From assembly GCA_947447665.1 (NCBI GenBank), contig CANFJX010000002.1, positions 1 to 64,000 of the forward strand: a stretch of 64,000 bases of DNA, given 5' to 3'. The position numbers and the translations under genes were made by a program. Below, piece by piece: positions 26,919 through 36,072 of the stretch (positions are counted from its first letter, which is position 1; the number at the start of each line of letters is the position of its first letter). The DNA is from Bacteriovoracaceae bacterium. Its GTDB lineage: Bacteria > Bdellovibrionota > UBA1018. A model generated the notes under the pieces. It worked only from the letters and a program-made list of their open reading frames with translations, ran no database searches and was not told the origin of the DNA.

Positions 26919-29804
26919 ATGTCGGAATGGCAAAAAGGCGATGCCCCTGCTCCCTCTCCTGAACAGCAAAGAGTCATCGATACGTGGGGTCAGGGCCTGG
27001 CCGTGATCGCTGGAGCTGGGTCTGGGAAAACGACGACCCTAGTCTCCAAGTGCCTTGAGCTTCTCGAGCGAGAACCTCAGGCTCGATTTGCTGCAGTCTC
27101 CTTCACGGAGCGTTCGGCCAGCGACCTGAGAGCTAAACTGGCCGAAAAATTCACCCAGCGAGGAGATCCGGGAGCTATTCATCATCATTGGATTATGACC
27201 ATTCATGGACTCTGCGGTGCGATCATCCAAGAGTACCCGAGAGAGGCAGGGCTGGATGGTGAAGAGAAAGTTCTCAATGAGCCCGAGTCCCAACTGCTGT
27301 GGGAAACTGCGCTAGATAGCTTGTGGCTCGACGATGTGCCAGACGAAGTCGCTCGAGCGCTCAACTCTCTCCTGGATCGTGAATCGCAGAGGGGTCTAGG
27401 AGATTTACTCAAGCGTCTCCGGGAGTTGACGGCCTTCGGCGTTTTTGACTCCTTGATGGCAAAGCTCGATTCTAGCTCTCTGGCCTTAGTCACGGTGGGT
27501 AAGTTTGTTTTAGAGAAATACTCTCGATTGAAAAGACGGAGAGGCGCACTGGATTTTAATGACCTCGAGATCTGTGCAGATCGAGCACTTGAATCCCCTC
27601 AGGTTCGAGACCAGTTTCAGCGGCGGTTCCAATTAGTTCTGGTAGATGAATTTCAAGACACTAATCCGCTTCAAGCTCGATTGATCTGGAAGTTTGTCCG
27701 GCCGGACGGAGCGAATCTCTGCGTGGTGGGTGATCCGAAGCAATCGATTTATCGATTTCGGGACGCCGATGTGACGGTCTTTGAGGAGTTCTGTGCTCGT
27801 CTCCCCGTGCAGGAGTCTCTCACTTGGAATTTTAGAAGTCGTCCCGGAATTATTCATTTTTGTAATGAGATCTGTGAGCCGGCGTTTTATGCCTCGAAGA
27901 TGAAATTCGAAGCTCTGGTTCCTCAACGCGAGCCACATCCGGATCGGGAGCCCGTGCTTAAGGTGCGGGTTCGAAATCCATCTGAACTAGCGCAGTGGAT
28001 ACTGAGTGAAAATCAGAAGGGCGTTTCACTCGATGAGATGGCACTTTTGGTGAGGAGAATTCGAGGCAATGAAGTTTGGTTTAAGGCCCTTTCGGCGAGT
28101 GGCATCCCCCTTGCCTTTGGAAGTGGTGGGCTCTTTTGGGATGAGCCTCGGGTCCGGGAGTTGGTTGCATTTTTGAGGTGGTGGGATCATCCGTTCAATA
28201 GTCTTTCAGGCGGAGTGTTCTTGCGAGCTCCTTGGATGGAGATTTCGGACACGATGCTCGATGAGTGGATCAGGCAAGATACGACTTTCATTACACCCTT
28301 TTTTAATTCTCTCCATCCGGTTGCTGAGCGGCTCAGGAGATTTAGGGGGTCACCCGTTCGACCCGGAGAGCTCCTCATGGCTCTTTTGGTAGATTCAAAG
28401 AGGGAAGAAGAACTCTGGGCGCCTCTTCTGGGGCTCTGGCACCGGGTTGAGGACTACTCATCCCAGGGGCTTGAGTTTCATGAGGTCGTCCAAGAACTCA
28501 GCCGCGCCGTCGACGAGAAGAGACGAGATCGAGAAGTTCCAGCGCCTCGTCAACTAGGGCAGCTTTCTGTTTTAACTTTTCATGGCGCAAAGGGACTTGA
28601 ATTTCCTCATGTCATCCTGATTGATTTTCCGTTTAAGTCTCGGTCTTCGGATGCCCCTCTTTTATTTTGGGATCGAAATGAGGGAGCCTTTCTCGGAGGA
28701 CGTGACGCGGATGGACAGCGGGATCGAAAAAACACGGCTGAAGCCCAATGGCGAAACCTGGAAAAAGAAAAAAACCTTGCTGAGAGTAAGCGAATCTTTT
28801 ACGTCGCACTCACTCGAGCGCGAGAGCGCCTGATCTTGGCCTGCCAAGAAGAAGAAGAGGAAATTGAGCCTGATCGAGCGACTCTTTTTTTAGAGGATCA
28901 CTGGCGCAATTGGGTGGAGTATTCAGGGGTGGATACGCTCGAAGTACTGCCGCCGGAGGCGCCTTCTGAAGGAAATACCCAGAACAAAATCCACTTACTC
29001 TCTCCTTCTCTCAAAGCTCCTATTCTGCCCATCTACCGGAGAGAAGTTTTTAAAAAACGAGCGCGTCATAGTGTGACGGAGTGGAGTCTGCTCGCCCAGT
29101 GTCCGAGAGCTTATGAGTGGACTTTTATCCGGCCGAGGCAGCCAGCCGAAAAGCAGGAAGAAATGCGCCAGGATTTGGGTACTCGAGTGCATCAATGCCT
29201 ACAATACGAGCAGTATTCGGAGCTGAGGGAAATTGAAAAAGAAGTAGGCACTGATAAGCTTAATGCAGAAGTCTTAGTTCGGTGGGCTCAAAAGTCTCAA
29301 GCAATGGCTCCTGAGAACTCCATGCAGGGGAGGGAGGTTTGGAAGGAGCTGTCGTTTGAAGTACCCATTCAGCAAGAAATCCTCGTGGGGTCTCTCGATC
29401 GACTCGTGCTTGAGATGAGGGATGGAGTCCGGAATTATTCTATTTTAGATTTTAAGGTCGGCCAGAAACCGAAGTCCCCGAGAATTATGATTCAGTCGTA
29501 TTCGACTCAGGTGCAACTCTACGCTCTAGCGATTCAGATTTTGGATTCGGAGTCGCTCCAGGACGGTGCGAGCCCTTCTCGGATCCAAGCCTCGGTCGTT
29601 TATATTTCACCTCAGGAAGTTCAGGTAGTTTCTATTCCCGTACATCTGGGTGGCTTGGATGCCCTGGCTACCCGCTTTGTGAATCTCTCGGCTGACCTGA
29701 TCGGAGGAAGCGACGGAGCAGCTCGTCCGGGCGGGCATTGTCAGGTTTGCCCTCATCAGAAGAGTTGCCCGGAGGCAGTCGGAGTCGCAACCGTAACGGA
29801 CTGA
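26919..29804 (+). CDS. addA: AddA-like UvrD-family helicase-nuclease
   Basis: This is the ATP-driven helicase and nuclease subunit that resects DNA ends for recombination. The SF1 helicase motifs are all present: AGAGSGKTTTL (Walker A, about residue 31), LVDEFQDTNPLQ, GDPKQSIYRFRDAD, TFHGAKGLEFPHVIL and VALTRARERL. A C-terminal nuclease domain has TRVHQCLQ, GSLDRLV with ILDFKVG, and QVQLYAL. It also has four cysteines in Fe-S cluster spacing (one in LLAQCPRAYEW, three in CQVCPHQKSC), which standard AddA lacks. The ATG at 26919 follows addB by five bases and fits the helicase N-terminus; a longer frame inside addB was rejected. Confidence 0.9.
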   Translation: MSEWQKGDAPAPSPEQQRVIDTWGQGLAVIAGAGSGKTTTLVSKCLELLEREPQARFAAVSFTERSASDLRAKLAEKFTQRGDPGAIHHHWIMTIHGLCGAIIQEYPREAGLDGEEKVLNEPESQLLWETALDSLWLDDVPDEVARALNSLLDRESQRGLGDLLKRLRELTAFGVFDSLMAKLDSSSLALVTVGKFVLEKYSRLKRRRGALDFNDLEICADRALESPQVRDQFQRRFQLVLVDEFQDTNPLQARLIWKFVRPDGANLCVVGDPKQSIYRFRDADVTVFEEFCARLPVQESLTWNFRSRPGIIHFCNEICEPAFYASKMKFEALVPQREPHPDREPVLKVRVRNPSELAQWILSENQKGVSLDEMALLVRRIRGNEVWFKALSASGIPLAFGSGGLFWDEPRVRELVAFLRWWDHPFNSLSGGVFLRAPWMEISDTMLDEWIRQDTTFITPFFNSLHPVAERLRRFRGSPVRPGELLMALLVDSKREEELWAPLLGLWHRVEDYSSQGLEFHEVVQELSRAVDEKRRDREVPAPRQLGQLSVLTFHGAKGLEFPHVILIDFPFKSRSSDAPLLFWDRNEGAFLGGRDADGQRDRKNTAEAQWRNLEKEKNLAESKRIFYVALTRARERLILACQEEEEEIEPDRATLFLEDHWRNWVEYSGVDTLEVLPPEAPSEGNTQNKIHLLSPSLKAPILPIYRREVFKKRARHSVTEWSLLAQCPRAYEWTFIRPRQPAEKQEEMRQDLGTRVHQCLQYEQYSELREIEKEVGTDKLNAEVLVRWAQKSQAMAPENSMQGREVWKELSFEVPIQQEILVGSLDRLVLEMRDGVRNYSILDFKVGQKPKSPRIMIQSYSTQVQLYALAIQILDSESLQDGASPSRIQASVVYISPQEVQVVSIPVHLGGLDALATRFVNLSADLIGGSDGAARPGGHCQVCPHQKSCPEAVGVATVTD

Positions 29805-29907
29805 GCGGCTGAATAAAATTAATATTGGATTGCTGAATCATCTTTCCCTGGACTGCCCTTGCAAACTTTTTTCAAACGGGCGATATGTCATGGACGAGGG
29901 GATAGAG

Positions 29908-31458
29908 ATGACCCAATTAGACTTTTCCAAATCAAATCATACGATCGTCATGAGTGATATTCACTTGGCTGATGAGGAGGAGCCGAGCCCCCGTCACCCT
30001 TTGTGGAAAAGGTTTAAGATGCGGGAGCATTTCATCGACGACGATTTCGCATCCTTTCTTGTGTTTATTCAAAAGCAGGCTGACTCTCTAGTTGAATTGG
30101 TTCTGAACGGGGATATTTTTGATTTTGATTCGGTAATGACACTGCCCCACAAGTCGGACTCTGAAATGAATATCAACTGGGTTGAGCGATTACGTGGATT
30201 ATCTGCTGAGGAGTCCAAGTCACGGTTTAAGTTCAAAGTCATTTTAGATGCTCATCCGATTTGGATTCAGGCGATTCGTGATTTTGTTTTAGCTGGAAAT
30301 CGAGTGGTCTTCGTCATCGGTAATCACGACCTAGAGCTCCATTGGCCGGGAGTACGCCAGGATTTGATCCAGCGTTTGGGGCTGGCACCCGAGCTGCATG
30401 GTAGGGTGCGCTTTTGTGAGTGGTTTTACATTAGTAATCGAGATACGCTGATTGAGCACGGCAATCAGTACGACGCCTATTGTCTTTGTTCTAATCCCGT
30501 TCATCCACTCATCAAGATGGGGTCTCAGCCTCAAGTTCGAATGCCGTTTGGAAATTTGGCTGGTAAATTAATGACGAATGGAATGGGTTTTATTAATCCC
30601 CATGCCACAGAGAGCTTCATTAAAAGCTCCGTATGGGAATATGTTGTTTTTTACTTTAGATACGTGATCAAAACCCATCCCTTTTTATTGTGGACTTGGT
30701 TTTGGAGTGCGCTTCTTACTTTGGTCTATTCTTTGATCGAGGGATTTTTGCCAGCCATGAAAGACCCACTGACCATTGATAGTCGGCTGCAGGATATCGC
30801 TGAGCGATCGAATGCAACGATACCCATGGTGCTTGCTCTTAAGGAAGTGCATGTTCACCCTGCGATCTTCAATCCGATTAAGATTCTTAGGGAGCTTTGG
30901 CTGGATCGAGCCATTTTACTCGGGATGATCTTTTTTGTTAGCTTTCAGTTTTTTTCGCTCTTGAATGTTTTTTCCCGTGCTTCGAGTTTTTGGCTCGTAT
31001 TGCCTATGATTTTCCTGATTCCGGCATTTATCCTGTACGCAAAGAACGTTGAGTCCGAGGTGGAGGATACTCAGAGGGCGGCCTTCAAGATGGCTCCCTT
31101 GAGCGCGCAAATTGCTCGAGTGAAACGAATTGTCCAAGGACACACGCACCACGAGGAGCACCGGCTGAACGGAGGCGTCGAGGTTTTGAATACAGGCACT
31201 TGGTCCGCGGCCTATCATGATGTGGAATGCACCCAGCCTTACGGAAGAAAGTGCTTTGCATGGATTCGGCAGGTGAGAAAAGGCGAACGGGTAGCCAATC
31301 TTTATGAGTGGGCCAACGGAAAGGCGATTTTAGTTCTACCGGATGGGCATCAGCAGAGTGGATTGGACTTTAAGATCCCGGGCGGCCCGTCCTCAGAGCT
31401 CGCAGACACTCCTGCTGAACCTGCTCCAGCGGATGAAGTGCTTCTTCATAGCAGTTGA
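29908..31458 (+). CDS. Membrane-associated calcineurin-like metallophosphoesterase
   Basis: The 516-aa protein has the dimetal phosphoesterase motifs: SDIHLAD near residue 16, NGDIFDFD near 70, IGNHDLEL near 130, a GNQYD segment near 180 and finally QGHTHHEE near 411. The distance between the NHD motif and the last GHTHH motif is enlarged by a membrane section with helices around residues 255-275 and 335-375. The catalytic fold is therefore split by an integral membrane insertion. UDP-diacylglucosamine hydrolase (LpxH) and related lipid phosphatases are relatives. The ATG at 29908 is selected because GAGGGG lies six bases upstream; the longer frame starts without one. Confidence 0.78.
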   Translation: MTQLDFSKSNHTIVMSDIHLADEEEPSPRHPLWKRFKMREHFIDDDFASFLVFIQKQADSLVELVLNGDIFDFDSVMTLPHKSDSEMNINWVERLRGLSAEESKSRFKFKVILDAHPIWIQAIRDFVLAGNRVVFVIGNHDLELHWPGVRQDLIQRLGLAPELHGRVRFCEWFYISNRDTLIEHGNQYDAYCLCSNPVHPLIKMGSQPQVRMPFGNLAGKLMTNGMGFINPHATESFIKSSVWEYVVFYFRYVIKTHPFLLWTWFWSALLTLVYSLIEGFLPAMKDPLTIDSRLQDIAERSNATIPMVLALKEVHVHPAIFNPIKILRELWLDRAILLGMIFFVSFQFFSLLNVFSRASSFWLVLPMIFLIPAFILYAKNVESEVEDTQRAAFKMAPLSAQIARVKRIVQGHTHHEEHRLNGGVEVLNTGTWSAAYHDVECTQPYGRKCFAWIRQVRKGERVANLYEWANGKAILVLPDGHQQSGLDFKIPGGPSSELADTPAEPAPADEVLLHSS

Positions 31459-31621
31459 CGATATCAAGAGGTGCAACTGCATGCTCTTTCGAGAGCCGGA
31501 TTTCCACTCGAGTGGCGCCTGGGGTCGTGGAGACGACCTCCAAAATGAACTGATGACTCCATCCGTTGGATTTGAGGAGTTCTTCGATTTGAATCAGAAA
31601 TTCGGGTTTAGAATTGTTCAT
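31370..31621 (-). CDS. Small hypothetical protein
   Basis: An 83-aa product that I do not recognise. It starts with a helical segment (EFLIQIEELLKSN), followed by a beta-like part and a second helix (YEEALHPLEQVQQECL). It overlaps the 3' end of the convergent phosphoesterase gene by 89 bp and follows the transglycosylase gene by 21 bp. A promoter-like element on the minus strand (TTCCAA 31651-31656, 17 bp, TATGCT 31628-31633) ends six bases before its ATG, which favours a real gene with a leaderless message. Confidence 0.5.
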   Translation of the reverse strand: MNNSKPEFLIQIEELLKSNGWSHQFILEVVSTTPGATRVEIRLSKEHAVAPLDIVNCYEEALHPLEQVQQECLRALRTGRPGS

Positions 31622-31642
31622 TTCGCTAGCATACGCCGTTCA

Positions 31643-33382
31643 TTAAGGGTTTGGAATCATAGATCGAATGTAGGGCTCCAGACTTTCGGCTACAGTGCCA
31701 TCTGCATTGCTAGCTAGATTACGTCCAGGAGATTGAGGTGAGTAGAGTTTTAAATACCAAAAGTAATTTCTGAGAATCGATGAAACGTATTCTCTCGTTT
31801 CCCTGGCTGGAAGCAGGTCGATAAAAAGCAGGTGTTGATCAATCGGGTATCGTGCCTTCCACTGTCGAATGCGGCCCGGTCCGGCGTTATACGAAGCGAG
31901 AGCTAGCTCTACGGCACCTTTCTCATTCGCGACCAGGTGGTTAATATACTTACTCCCAATTCTGATATTGGTTTCAGGGTCGATCAATTTTTCCTGAGTC
32001 ACGTGTTTTTCAAAGTTTCTGGCCGTCGGGAGTTGTAGCTGCATGAGGCCCATGGCTCGAGCAGAGCTGCGGGCGTTAGGGTCAAAAGCACTTTCCTGAC
32101 GGATGATCGATAGGGTGAAAAAACGATCAAGAGGCGCTGGTTGGGCGGGTGCGAGCTCAAGGTATTGTCGTGGGTAGAGAATCTCAAGGGTGGAGCGGGA
32201 GATGAGGGCTGGGTTCTCGCGAAATGCTGACGCCATGAATCGAAAACCTTCAGAAAGAACCCCTGCGCGTTTGAGTAGAATCGCCCAATAGAGCCGGAAC
32301 TGCGGGGCCTCCTGAAGTGCAATCTCCTGATAGGTGGAGAGTAGGAATCTTGCTGAGCGCGTTTCCTTCTTCATGAGGAGGTATTCGATGGCTGCGGTGC
32401 TCATACTGAGGTTTGGATTGGATTGTGATCGAAAGATGACTTCGGGATCGCCTGCATCTTGCCACTGGAGATCGCTTCCGAATTTGCTCGCATGAACGAG
32501 GAGGCTGTGCAAACTCAGGGGGTACTCTCGAGTGACCCAGCTCCGAAGGTGGGCTTTGAGCACTTCGTTCTTGTTTTTGTCAGCGCAGTAATAGCGCCAG
32601 TAACCAATTCTCATTCGATAATCTGAAGAGTGCGGTAGGTCAGGAATTTGGGAGAGAATATTTTCTGCTTCATCGAAGCGCCCTTCCCAAATTTTAAACA
32701 GTCCCAGCCGATAACCCGCTGCGACGGAGCCGTTGTCCTTCCCGCAATTTAAGGCCATTTGGTAGAGGGCCTCTGCTCGGGCTCGAATCTCCTGTTTTGG
32801 GAATGCTGACTCAAGCTTTAGACCAATGCCAAAAAGTAGAAAAGTGGACAAGCACTGCGGATGTTTGAGGATTGAATCAGAAGCCCGAAGCGCAGCGGGT
32901 GCTGAGCCCAGACTGCTGAGGATGGGCTGAATTTCCGACTCGGTTCGTCCAGCCAGTAGCTCCCAGTGGTTGGATTTCCAAGCTTGCAGGGCCTCAGCGC
33001 GGCTTAGTCGCGACTCAACCCGGTTGGAGGAGGGTGTCGCCGGGAGGCCGAGCGTCTTAGCCTTACTCTTGCTTTCCTTGAGATAGAAGGGGCAAAAAGG
33101 AGAGGAGGCGGCAATGGGTGCGGTGCGGCAAAGCTCGATCCAAGCTCTCTGTTGCTCGGGGGGCATTTGATTGCTTTGATAGGTAGACCAATATTGAAAT
33201 TGTTGCTCGATTTCAGCTCGCTCACGATCTGCTTTTCCAAGGGTAATTCCGTAGACGCTCTCATCCCGGTAAACTCTAGAGAAAGTGAGTTGTGGCTTTG
33301 ATTCCATAGCGGGGGTCGCCCAGAGGAGTACCCCAGGCAGAAGAATCAAGCCCCAATTCTGAGTTTTAAAAGCCACCCACAC
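31643..33382 (-). CDS. Soluble lytic murein transglycosylase (Slt family)
   Basis: This enzyme cleaves the beta-1,4 bond between MurNAc and GlcNAc with formation of 1,6-anhydroMurNAc. A signal peptide (LILLPGVLLWATPAM) leads to a long alpha-superhelical region of TPR-like repeats (residues about 60-400) that forms the U-domain seen in Slt70. The C-terminal SLT domain has the catalytic Glu in IIRQESAFDPNARSSARAMG, followed by LMQLQLPTA and the ALASYNAGPGRIRQW motif. It reads from GTG at 33382 with a G-rich stretch just upstream. The substrate is the periplasmic wall. A role in wall recycling or in lysis of other cells cannot be separated. Confidence 0.93.
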   Translation of the reverse strand: MWVAFKTQNWGLILLPGVLLWATPAMESKPQLTFSRVYRDESVYGITLGKADRERAEIEQQFQYWSTYQSNQMPPEQQRAWIELCRTAPIAASSPFCPFYLKESKSKAKTLGLPATPSSNRVESRLSRAEALQAWKSNHWELLAGRTESEIQPILSSLGSAPAALRASDSILKHPQCLSTFLLFGIGLKLESAFPKQEIRARAEALYQMALNCGKDNGSVAAGYRLGLFKIWEGRFDEAENILSQIPDLPHSSDYRMRIGYWRYYCADKNKNEVLKAHLRSWVTREYPLSLHSLLVHASKFGSDLQWQDAGDPEVIFRSQSNPNLSMSTAAIEYLLMKKETRSARFLLSTYQEIALQEAPQFRLYWAILLKRAGVLSEGFRFMASAFRENPALISRSTLEILYPRQYLELAPAQPAPLDRFFTLSIIRQESAFDPNARSSARAMGLMQLQLPTARNFEKHVTQEKLIDPETNIRIGSKYINHLVANEKGAVELALASYNAGPGRIRQWKARYPIDQHLLFIDLLPARETREYVSSILRNYFWYLKLYSPQSPGRNLASNADGTVAESLEPYIRSMIPNP

Positions 33383-33441
33383 CCCCGTTCATCCTCTCTT
33401 CGGTCAGGTAGGCTGTATTCTTGACGAGAGATTTGGGTGCG

Positions 33442-34563
33442 TTATTCCAAAACGACGACGGACCGCCCAGCCGTGAGTGCCTGCGGATTAGCAAAGGTCG
33501 CAAAGGCCTCGTTAATTTGCTTGAGTGGAATCTTCTCCAATACGAGTTCAGAGAGTTGGAGTTTGCCTTTGAGATAGAGCTCGGCAAGCATCGGGAGATC
33601 GCGCAGCGGATTGATATCTCCGTAAAAGCTCCCTTGAATGGATTTGCCCATCCGGTGAAATCCACCGCCGGGGAGAGAAATGGACTTGCCCGAAGCGAAA
33701 GCACCGACAACGACCAAGCTTCCTCCCTTTTTCAGGGAGCTAAAGGCGGATTGGAAAGCCACAGGGCTACCGGTGGCATCGATCGCGTAGTCAACCCCGG
33801 AGCCTCCAGTTGCTGCTCGGATCGTTTCCTCTGCAGGAGTGTCTTGAATGAGGATCGTATCGGTGGCTCCGAATTGCTTGGCGAACTCAAGATTTTGAGC
33901 CTTGAGATCACAAGCGAAGATCCGCTCGGCGCCACTGATCCTCGCCGCTTGAATGGCTGAAATTCCAACCCCGCCGATTCCAAAAACAGCCACATGGGAG
34001 CCAGGCTCGACTTTGGCGGTGCGCACAACAGCGCCAAATCCTGTTCCTACGCCGCAACCTAAAAGACTTGCTTCGGCAAAGGGCATTTGATTTGGAATTT
34101 TAATGCAGGACATCTCCGGCACTACTGCGTGAGATGCAAATGTAGAGAGAAGGGAGTAGTGATAAACCTTCTCATCCGAGTGATCTGGGCGCTGAAGGCG
34201 AGTGGTCCCATCCAGAAGGGTACCTGCGAACATAGGGCCAAAAGCCATTTCGCAGAGAGTAAATTTTCCCCGTGTACAAAACGTACAAGTTCCACAATAG
34301 GGTAACCAAGAGAGAACGACTCGATCGCCCGGGCGAACCAATCTCACGTCTCTCCCTACTTCTTGGACGATGCCTGAGGCTTCATGTCCTAAAACGCATG
34401 GGCAAGGGGTAGTGGAGTCGTGAAGGGCATTGAGATCACTATGGCAAACTCCAGTGGCCTTGATTTCTACCAAAACTTCCTTCGGACCTGGGCTCGCCAG
34501 CTCGATCTTTTCGATTTTAAGCGGTTGTCCGACTTTGGTCATCAGTGCTGCTTCAATTCTCAT
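33442..34563 (-). CDS. Zinc-dependent alcohol dehydrogenase (class III-like)
   Basis: This medium-chain dehydrogenase of 373 residues oxidises an alcohol with NAD. Catalytic zinc ligands are in GVCHSDLNAL and LGHEASG; structural zinc ligands form the cluster CGTCTFCTRGKFTLC. The coenzyme site reads VAVFGIGGVGISAIQAA followed by CDLKAQ, with an acidic residue that favours NAD over NADP. It belongs with class III and related long MDRs. The ATG at 34563 is used rather than 34569, because GGGAG directly abuts the latter. It is the last gene of a lyase-ALDH-ADH operon, starting 11 bases after the ALDH stop. The substrate is unknown. Confidence 0.9.
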   Translation of the reverse strand: MRIEAALMTKVGQPLKIEKIELASPGPKEVLVEIKATGVCHSDLNALHDSTTPCPCVLGHEASGIVQEVGRDVRLVRPGDRVVLSWLPYCGTCTFCTRGKFTLCEMAFGPMFAGTLLDGTTRLQRPDHSDEKVYHYSLLSTFASHAVVPEMSCIKIPNQMPFAEASLLGCGVGTGFGAVVRTAKVEPGSHVAVFGIGGVGISAIQAARISGAERIFACDLKAQNLEFAKQFGATDTILIQDTPAEETIRAATGGSGVDYAIDATGSPVAFQSAFSSLKKGGSLVVVGAFASGKSISLPGGGFHRMGKSIQGSFYGDINPLRDLPMLAELYLKGKLQLSELVLEKIPLKQINEAFATFANPQALTAGRSVVVLE

Positions 34564-34574
34564 TTTCATCTCCC

Positions 34575-36065
34575 TTAAAGTTTGACCCAGATCGACTTAG
34601 TTTTTGTGTATGAGTTCAGCGAGTCACGGGACATTTCCTTGCCCCAACCGCTTTGGCGAAATCCGCCAAATGGGCTCGCAAAATCATAGCATCCGTAACG
34701 ATTGATGAAGACCATTCCAGCGTCGAGCTGAGAGGCTACTCGATGGGCACGGCTAATGTCGCTGCTCCATAGTCCCGCAGCGAGACCATAGATCGTGCTG
34801 TTTGCCATTTCAACAACTTCTGCCTCGGATGTGAAAGGAGTGACTGCGAGGACGGGGCCGAAAATCTCGTCTTGTGCGATTTTCATTTGAGGATGAACGT
34901 CAGCAAAGACGGTAGGGCGGACAAAGAAACCTTTCGAATTCTTACCCGTCGTGTCCTGCGAGCCCCCAGCTATCAGTCGGGCTCCCTCTTTTTTTCCGAT
35001 TTCAATATAACTCAATATCTTTTCAAATTGCTCACGAGTGCATTGAGGGCCTTGATCTGATGCGGGATCAAATGGATCGCCACAACGAACGGCCTCACAC
35101 TTTCGAGATAAGAAGTCCAAAGTCTGCGTATAATGCTTTTGGTGGACAAAAAGGCGAGTGGGCTCTGAGCACTTTTCACCCTTGTGACAGAACATGGCAT
35201 AGAAAGAGCGCTCAAGGGCGAACTCCAGGTCGGGTGTATCGTCAAATAATATATTGGCTGACTTGCCACCGAGTTCCAGAGTGACAGCTTTGAGATTGCT
35301 GTCACCGGATTGTCTCACGATTCGTTTACCTACGGAGGTGCTACCCGTGAAAGAGATCTTATCAATACCGGAATGGCTCGAGAGGAGATCTCCTGTTGCG
35401 GAGCCTCCCAGGACGACATTTAATACGCCTGGTGGGAGAATTTTTTCCTGAGTGAGAATTTCCATTAATCGCAAGAGGGTCGAGGATGTCTGCGGAGAGG
35501 GTTTGACGATGGCCGTGTTCCCCATGGACAGGCAGGCAGAAATTTTCCAACAAGCTAGCAAGAACGGAAAATTCCAAGGGACGACGAGGGCGCAAACCCC
35601 TAAGGGTTCACGCACGGTGTAATTGAGATACGCTGGACCGGTGGGGCAAGTCTCTCCATAGATCTTAGTAGCCCAGCCAGCGTAGTACTCAAATACGTCG
35701 GCAGCCTCTGGGATGTCGTCTTCAAAGGATTCCCGATAAAGCTTTCCGTTTTCGAAGGTCTCGAGTGTGGCTAGTTCAGCGTGATGAGCACGGATGGCTG
35801 CAGCGATGCGGTTGAGCGATTGAGCGCGCTCCTTAGGATGTAAACCTTTCCACTGAGCTGATTCAAAAGCTGCGCGAGCTGATTGGACAGCCGCATTGAC
35901 AGTTTTAGAACCGGCGAGATGGAGTTGGGTAATTTTTTCTCCTGTGCTGGGATTGATTGCCGAGAATTCACCCGCGTTCTCGCTTGGGAAGGGCTCGATT
36001 CCGATCCAGCTTGTTTTCGGGGCTTGAATCCATTTTTGGGCCCATTCTAAACGGTGTTTTTCCAT
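34575..36065 (-). CDS. Aldehyde dehydrogenase
   Basis: An NAD(P)-dependent aldehyde dehydrogenase of 496 residues. It has the usual motifs: VVPWNFPFLLACWK, the coenzyme loop FTGSTSVGKRI, the general base Glu in LELGGKS, the catalytic Cys in FCHKGEKCSEPTRL, and the C-terminal EIFGPVLAVTPF and PFGGFRQSGWGKE. It resembles the betaine/phenylacetaldehyde dehydrogenase group; the substrate is unclear. The ATG at 36065 (with AGGA upstream) gives a standard N-terminus; the frame runs further but overlaps the upstream lyase gene. It lies between a fumarase-family lyase and an alcohol dehydrogenase, so a short catabolic route is likely. Confidence 0.92.
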   Translation of the reverse strand: MEKHRLEWAQKWIQAPKTSWIGIEPFPSENAGEFSAINPSTGEKITQLHLAGSKTVNAAVQSARAAFESAQWKGLHPKERAQSLNRIAAAIRAHHAELATLETFENGKLYRESFEDDIPEAADVFEYYAGWATKIYGETCPTGPAYLNYTVREPLGVCALVVPWNFPFLLACWKISACLSMGNTAIVKPSPQTSSTLLRLMEILTQEKILPPGVLNVVLGGSATGDLLSSHSGIDKISFTGSTSVGKRIVRQSGDSNLKAVTLELGGKSANILFDDTPDLEFALERSFYAMFCHKGEKCSEPTRLFVHQKHYTQTLDFLSRKCEAVRCGDPFDPASDQGPQCTREQFEKILSYIEIGKKEGARLIAGGSQDTTGKNSKGFFVRPTVFADVHPQMKIAQDEIFGPVLAVTPFTSEAEVVEMANSTIYGLAAGLWSSDISRAHRVASQLDAGMVFINRYGCYDFASPFGGFRQSGWGKEMSRDSLNSYTKTKSIWVKL

Positions 36066-36072
36066 GGTCTGT

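Noticed and set aside
31343..31717. Plus-strand frame after the metallophosphoesterase
   Set aside because: Overlaps two genes on the other strand, no start signal, and no family pattern.
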